Positions 61,780 to 64,000 of a DNA stretch of 64,000 nucleotides are shown one piece after another. The notes below the pieces were generated by a model, which did no database searches, had not been told where the DNA came from, and saw only the letters and a program-made list of their open reading frames with translations. Every line of letters begins with the position of its first letter. Positions within the stretch are counted from its first letter, which is position 1. The stretch covers positions 62,001 to 126,000 of the forward strand of contig RDEW01000082.1 of the NCBI GenBank assembly GCA_011109175.1. Reading direction: 5' to 3'. A program made the translations under genes and the position numbers. Source of the DNA: Dicyema japonicum. Lineage: Eukaryota; Dicyemida; Rhombozoa; Dicyemidae.

Positions 61780-61950
61780 AGCGATCCGATTCCCTAGACG
61801 ACGCAAGAATTCCAGCGTTGCAGGTGCAAGGGAACCAAACGTCTCAACGGCGAGTGGAACAAACAAATAATCCTTGGGTAGGACCGCGTACTTTTCCATT
61901 TCATCTTCTCGGCCTTCTCAGCGGCAGAACACGCTCAATATAAGACAAAT
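61780..61950 (-). mobile_element. LINE family A C-terminal fragment
   Basis: Minus strand: DEMEKYAVLPKDYLFVPLAV, ETFGSLAPATLEFLRRLGNR, matching the VETSG domain. Short and isolated. Confidence 0.65.
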
Positions 61951-62439
61951 TATTTTCGTGTAATAGAATAAAAAACAAAATAACAGATACTTTCGTGTAA
62001 TGGAATAAAAATTTTTTTTCTGTTTAAAAAAATAAAATTAATTGAAAACATGCTTTAATGTTCATAAAAATACTTTACTTTTTAATAAAATTCTCCCCCA
62101 TAGTTAATAAATAATATTTTATTGTTAATAAATTTTTAGATTTAAAAATAAAATTAATGGAAAATACGTTAAAACTGTTAAAGTTTTTATAAAAATGAAG
62201 AAAATGTCGAACCTCCATTTTTGGGGGAAACGTCTGTTTTTAGGGCAATTTTTCAAAATGGATGCCCCAAATGGAAGCTATATTGTGTTTTTTTCCTGAT
62301 CAACTGATATTCTAGTGGCTGGTATCTGTTGGTCACATGCTTTCACTTTTTACTCATCGTTGTCGATTAGTTGATGCCAATAAGTGCCAAATAAATCCTT
62401 AGCTAATAAAAATTTATTTAACCCCAAGACTACCAAAAA

Positions 62440-62900
62440 GATAGGTCAAAAATAAACTTATTAGGTGATCCCAGCCTCCAACAACATCCGAACTCTCTTT
62501 ATCTGGTCTTCTGATGATCCAACCGCATTCCGGAAGCGCCTTCTCTTCCTTCTGCATAGAAATTCAATCGGCGTGCACTTTTTTTATAACCGACCGAAAT
62601 TCCTCTGCATGGGCTACCTTTTCCTTGAGTGGGTTTCTCAGTTCCTTGCAGAAACGTAGGAAACCCTGGCCATTCTTCAACGCCGCCTCTTCTTAAAGTA
62701 GATTGGGGACGGACGTGGAGTCTGATTGTATGTGCCTCATGATCTTCAGTCTGAGAGAATTCACACGTTCCACCCTCGTAGAAGGAATGGAAAATCTCCA
62801 GGCAGAATAGGCATATTCAATCGTCGGCGCAATAACTTGGAAATAAAATTTGCTGATACAAGCAGTAGGAGGGAAGGGGCTCTTCTTTACGATGGCTTTT
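62440..62900 (-). mobile_element. LINE family B 3' end
   Basis: Begins 'gtgatcccagcctccaacaacatccgaactctc', the inverse of the family B C-terminus (…RMLEAGIT) at 35744, and continues through the piece shared with 44640-44890. Truncated copy. Confidence 0.7.
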
Positions 62901-63231
62901 AGGACATTAAAAATTAAAATATATTTTTGTAAAATTAAATAAAAAATTATTTTAATGAATTTAGTTTAAAGTAATCTTACAAAAAGTGACCACATGTTAA
63001 GAAACAGAAAAATAGTTTTAATTTGTGAAAATAAATACCAATAATCAATTAGAAAAGTTATTACAAAATATTAGCAAACACTTACTTTAAAGTCAATTAA
63101 ATACAAAAGTGATTAATTAGCGGCAATTTAAAGAAATTATCAAAACTTAATAATCCTTAGAAAAAATAGTTTTTTCAAATGTGAATTAAGTGGACTATAA
63201 ATTGAATGTTTTCAGAAAATACTAATTTAAT
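62901..63231 (+). promoter_or_regulatory. AT-rich upstream region of the forkhead gene
   Basis: No gene or repeat is seen. A pyrimidine tract ending TTTTCAG lies about 18 nt before the start codon. With no upstream coding exon, it could be a 5'-UTR cis- or trans-splice acceptor. Confidence 0.35.
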
Positions 63232-63675
63232 ATGAACAGCAAACATCACCAAACCTATGATGGACACTTCAACAATCTATCAAATCAACAAAATCATATC
63301 TACGTGAGGGGAGTTGCCTCTTTGGCTTTGGCTAGAGAAAGAAGAGTTTTTGCAGATGTGAAGCCCCCATATTCTTACATTGCATTGATCACTATGATTA
63401 TTGAATCATCACCCGCAGAAATGCTCACTTTGGATGAGATCTATCAACTGATCGCCCACTACTTTCCCTACTACAGAAACCAGGGGAACAAATGGAAGAA
63501 CTCAATAAGACACAACTTGTCTCTCAACGACTGTTTTGTCAAAATATCATCGAAACAGAATGTCCATTCAAAAAAGAATCTTTGGGCCATTCATCCACAA
63601 TGCAAGGACATGTTCTCCCAGGGATCCTTTCTTAGAAGACCCAGTCGATTTAAACTAATGAATAAACATTTTTAA
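63232..63675 (+). CDS. Forkhead-box transcription factor, minimal and intronless
   Basis: 147 residues in one uninterrupted exon. The DNA-binding forkhead domain spans residues about 44-142: [40 protein letters not shown], the recognition helix [16 protein letters not shown], then [26 protein letters not shown]. The QGSFLRR end resembles the NGSFLRRRKRFK of FoxB, FoxD and FoxE-type factors, but the basic run is reduced to RRPSRFK. Only five residues follow the domain, so no C-terminal regulatory region exists. N-terminal region: 43 residues, Asn/Gln/His-rich. The class cannot be fixed by eye. Expected to bind DNA in the nucleus. Confidence 0.92.
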   Translation: MNSKHHQTYDGHFNNLSNQQNHIYVRGVASLALARERRVFADVKPPYSYIALITMIIESSPAEMLTLDEIYQLIAHYFPYYRNQGNKWKNSIRHNLSLNDCFVKISSKQNVHSKKNLWAIHPQCKDMFSQGSFLRRPSRFKLMNKHF

Positions 63676-64000
63676 TTTTCCATAATTTATCTCGTTTTTA
63701 TTAATATCCGTTGGTGCCTTTCTTAATAAAAAAAAACTAGAGACTTTTGGTAGAGAATTAACACGTGGACGTTTGTACCGATGATAGGAATCACAAGATT
63801 GTTTTATTAGGTGATTAGTATGGGACTTTTCAAGTAGGCTGAATATTTAGTGGATCGATTATTATAGAGTAGCACTTTCATCAAAGCAAGTTTTAGAAAT
63901 TATTTAATACACTTAAGTGTGAAATTTCATACATTATTATTGAATTTTACAAAGCATTTAAAAACCTTAATAGCTTTGATGTCTCTTCTTAAAGATCCAT
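63676..64000. other. 3' flank of the forkhead gene
   Basis: AT-rich sequence with an AATAAA-like element (TTAATAAAAAAAAA) near 63722-63736, a plausible polyadenylation region. No other gene begins before the window end. Confidence 0.4.

Overview
This window is nuclear DNA from a metazoan, and its gene structure points to a dicyemid mesozoan (phylum Dicyemida, parasites of cephalopod kidneys). Every conserved protein-coding gene I could rebuild, except the forkhead gene, is broken into short blocks in different frames. The blocks rejoin into full-length proteins when introns of only about 19-27 nt are removed. These introns start with GT (one GC) and almost all end in AG. Introns of this size are known from dicyemids, a few protists and nucleomorphs. 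The animal-type gene content (forkhead factor, BBS8, C-type lectins, LINE/hAT/MULE/pogo transposons) and the standard stop codons favour a dicyemid. The species assignment is inference; the intron structure is read directly.

Single-copy genes: a small unnamed gene (3491-3839, minus) and L-2-hydroxyglutarate dehydrogenase (3880-5355, minus, nine exons); a heptahelical membrane protein with a TspO-like motif (7225-8201, plus); a head-to-head pair, BBS8/TTC8 (20837-22515, minus, ten exons) and the complex I 49 kDa subunit NDUFS2 (22624-24148, plus, ten exons), sharing a 108-bp spacer; tRNA-Ala(AGC) at 24789-24860; a helical protein, possibly TAF1A-like (28564-29556, plus); the spliceosomal protein SmE (33409-33717, plus); and an intronless 147-residue forkhead protein (63232-63675, plus).

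The distinctive accessory component is a family of four type I membrane proteins, each with a signal peptide, two C-type-lectin-like domains, a transmembrane helix and a short tail (10140, 16282, 39907 on plus; 46330 on minus). They share about seven mini-introns at matching positions and several hundred bases of conserved upstream DNA. The copy at 16282-17525 is fully open after splicing.

Most of the remaining sequence is a dense graveyard of transposon remnants: at least three LINE groups (one with a PHD-like finger region, one with a degenerate 2A-like motif), hAT, MULE, pogo/Tigger and Merlin/ISXO2-like fragments, many nested. There is also a 21-bp minisatellite (280-785), inverted segmental duplications (one carrying a broken tRNA-Ala), and very recent tandem duplications at 60.8-61.4 kb. 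Single-base, mostly homopolymer-associated frameshifts occur in otherwise well-conserved genes, so some breaks may be sequencing or assembly errors rather than mutations.
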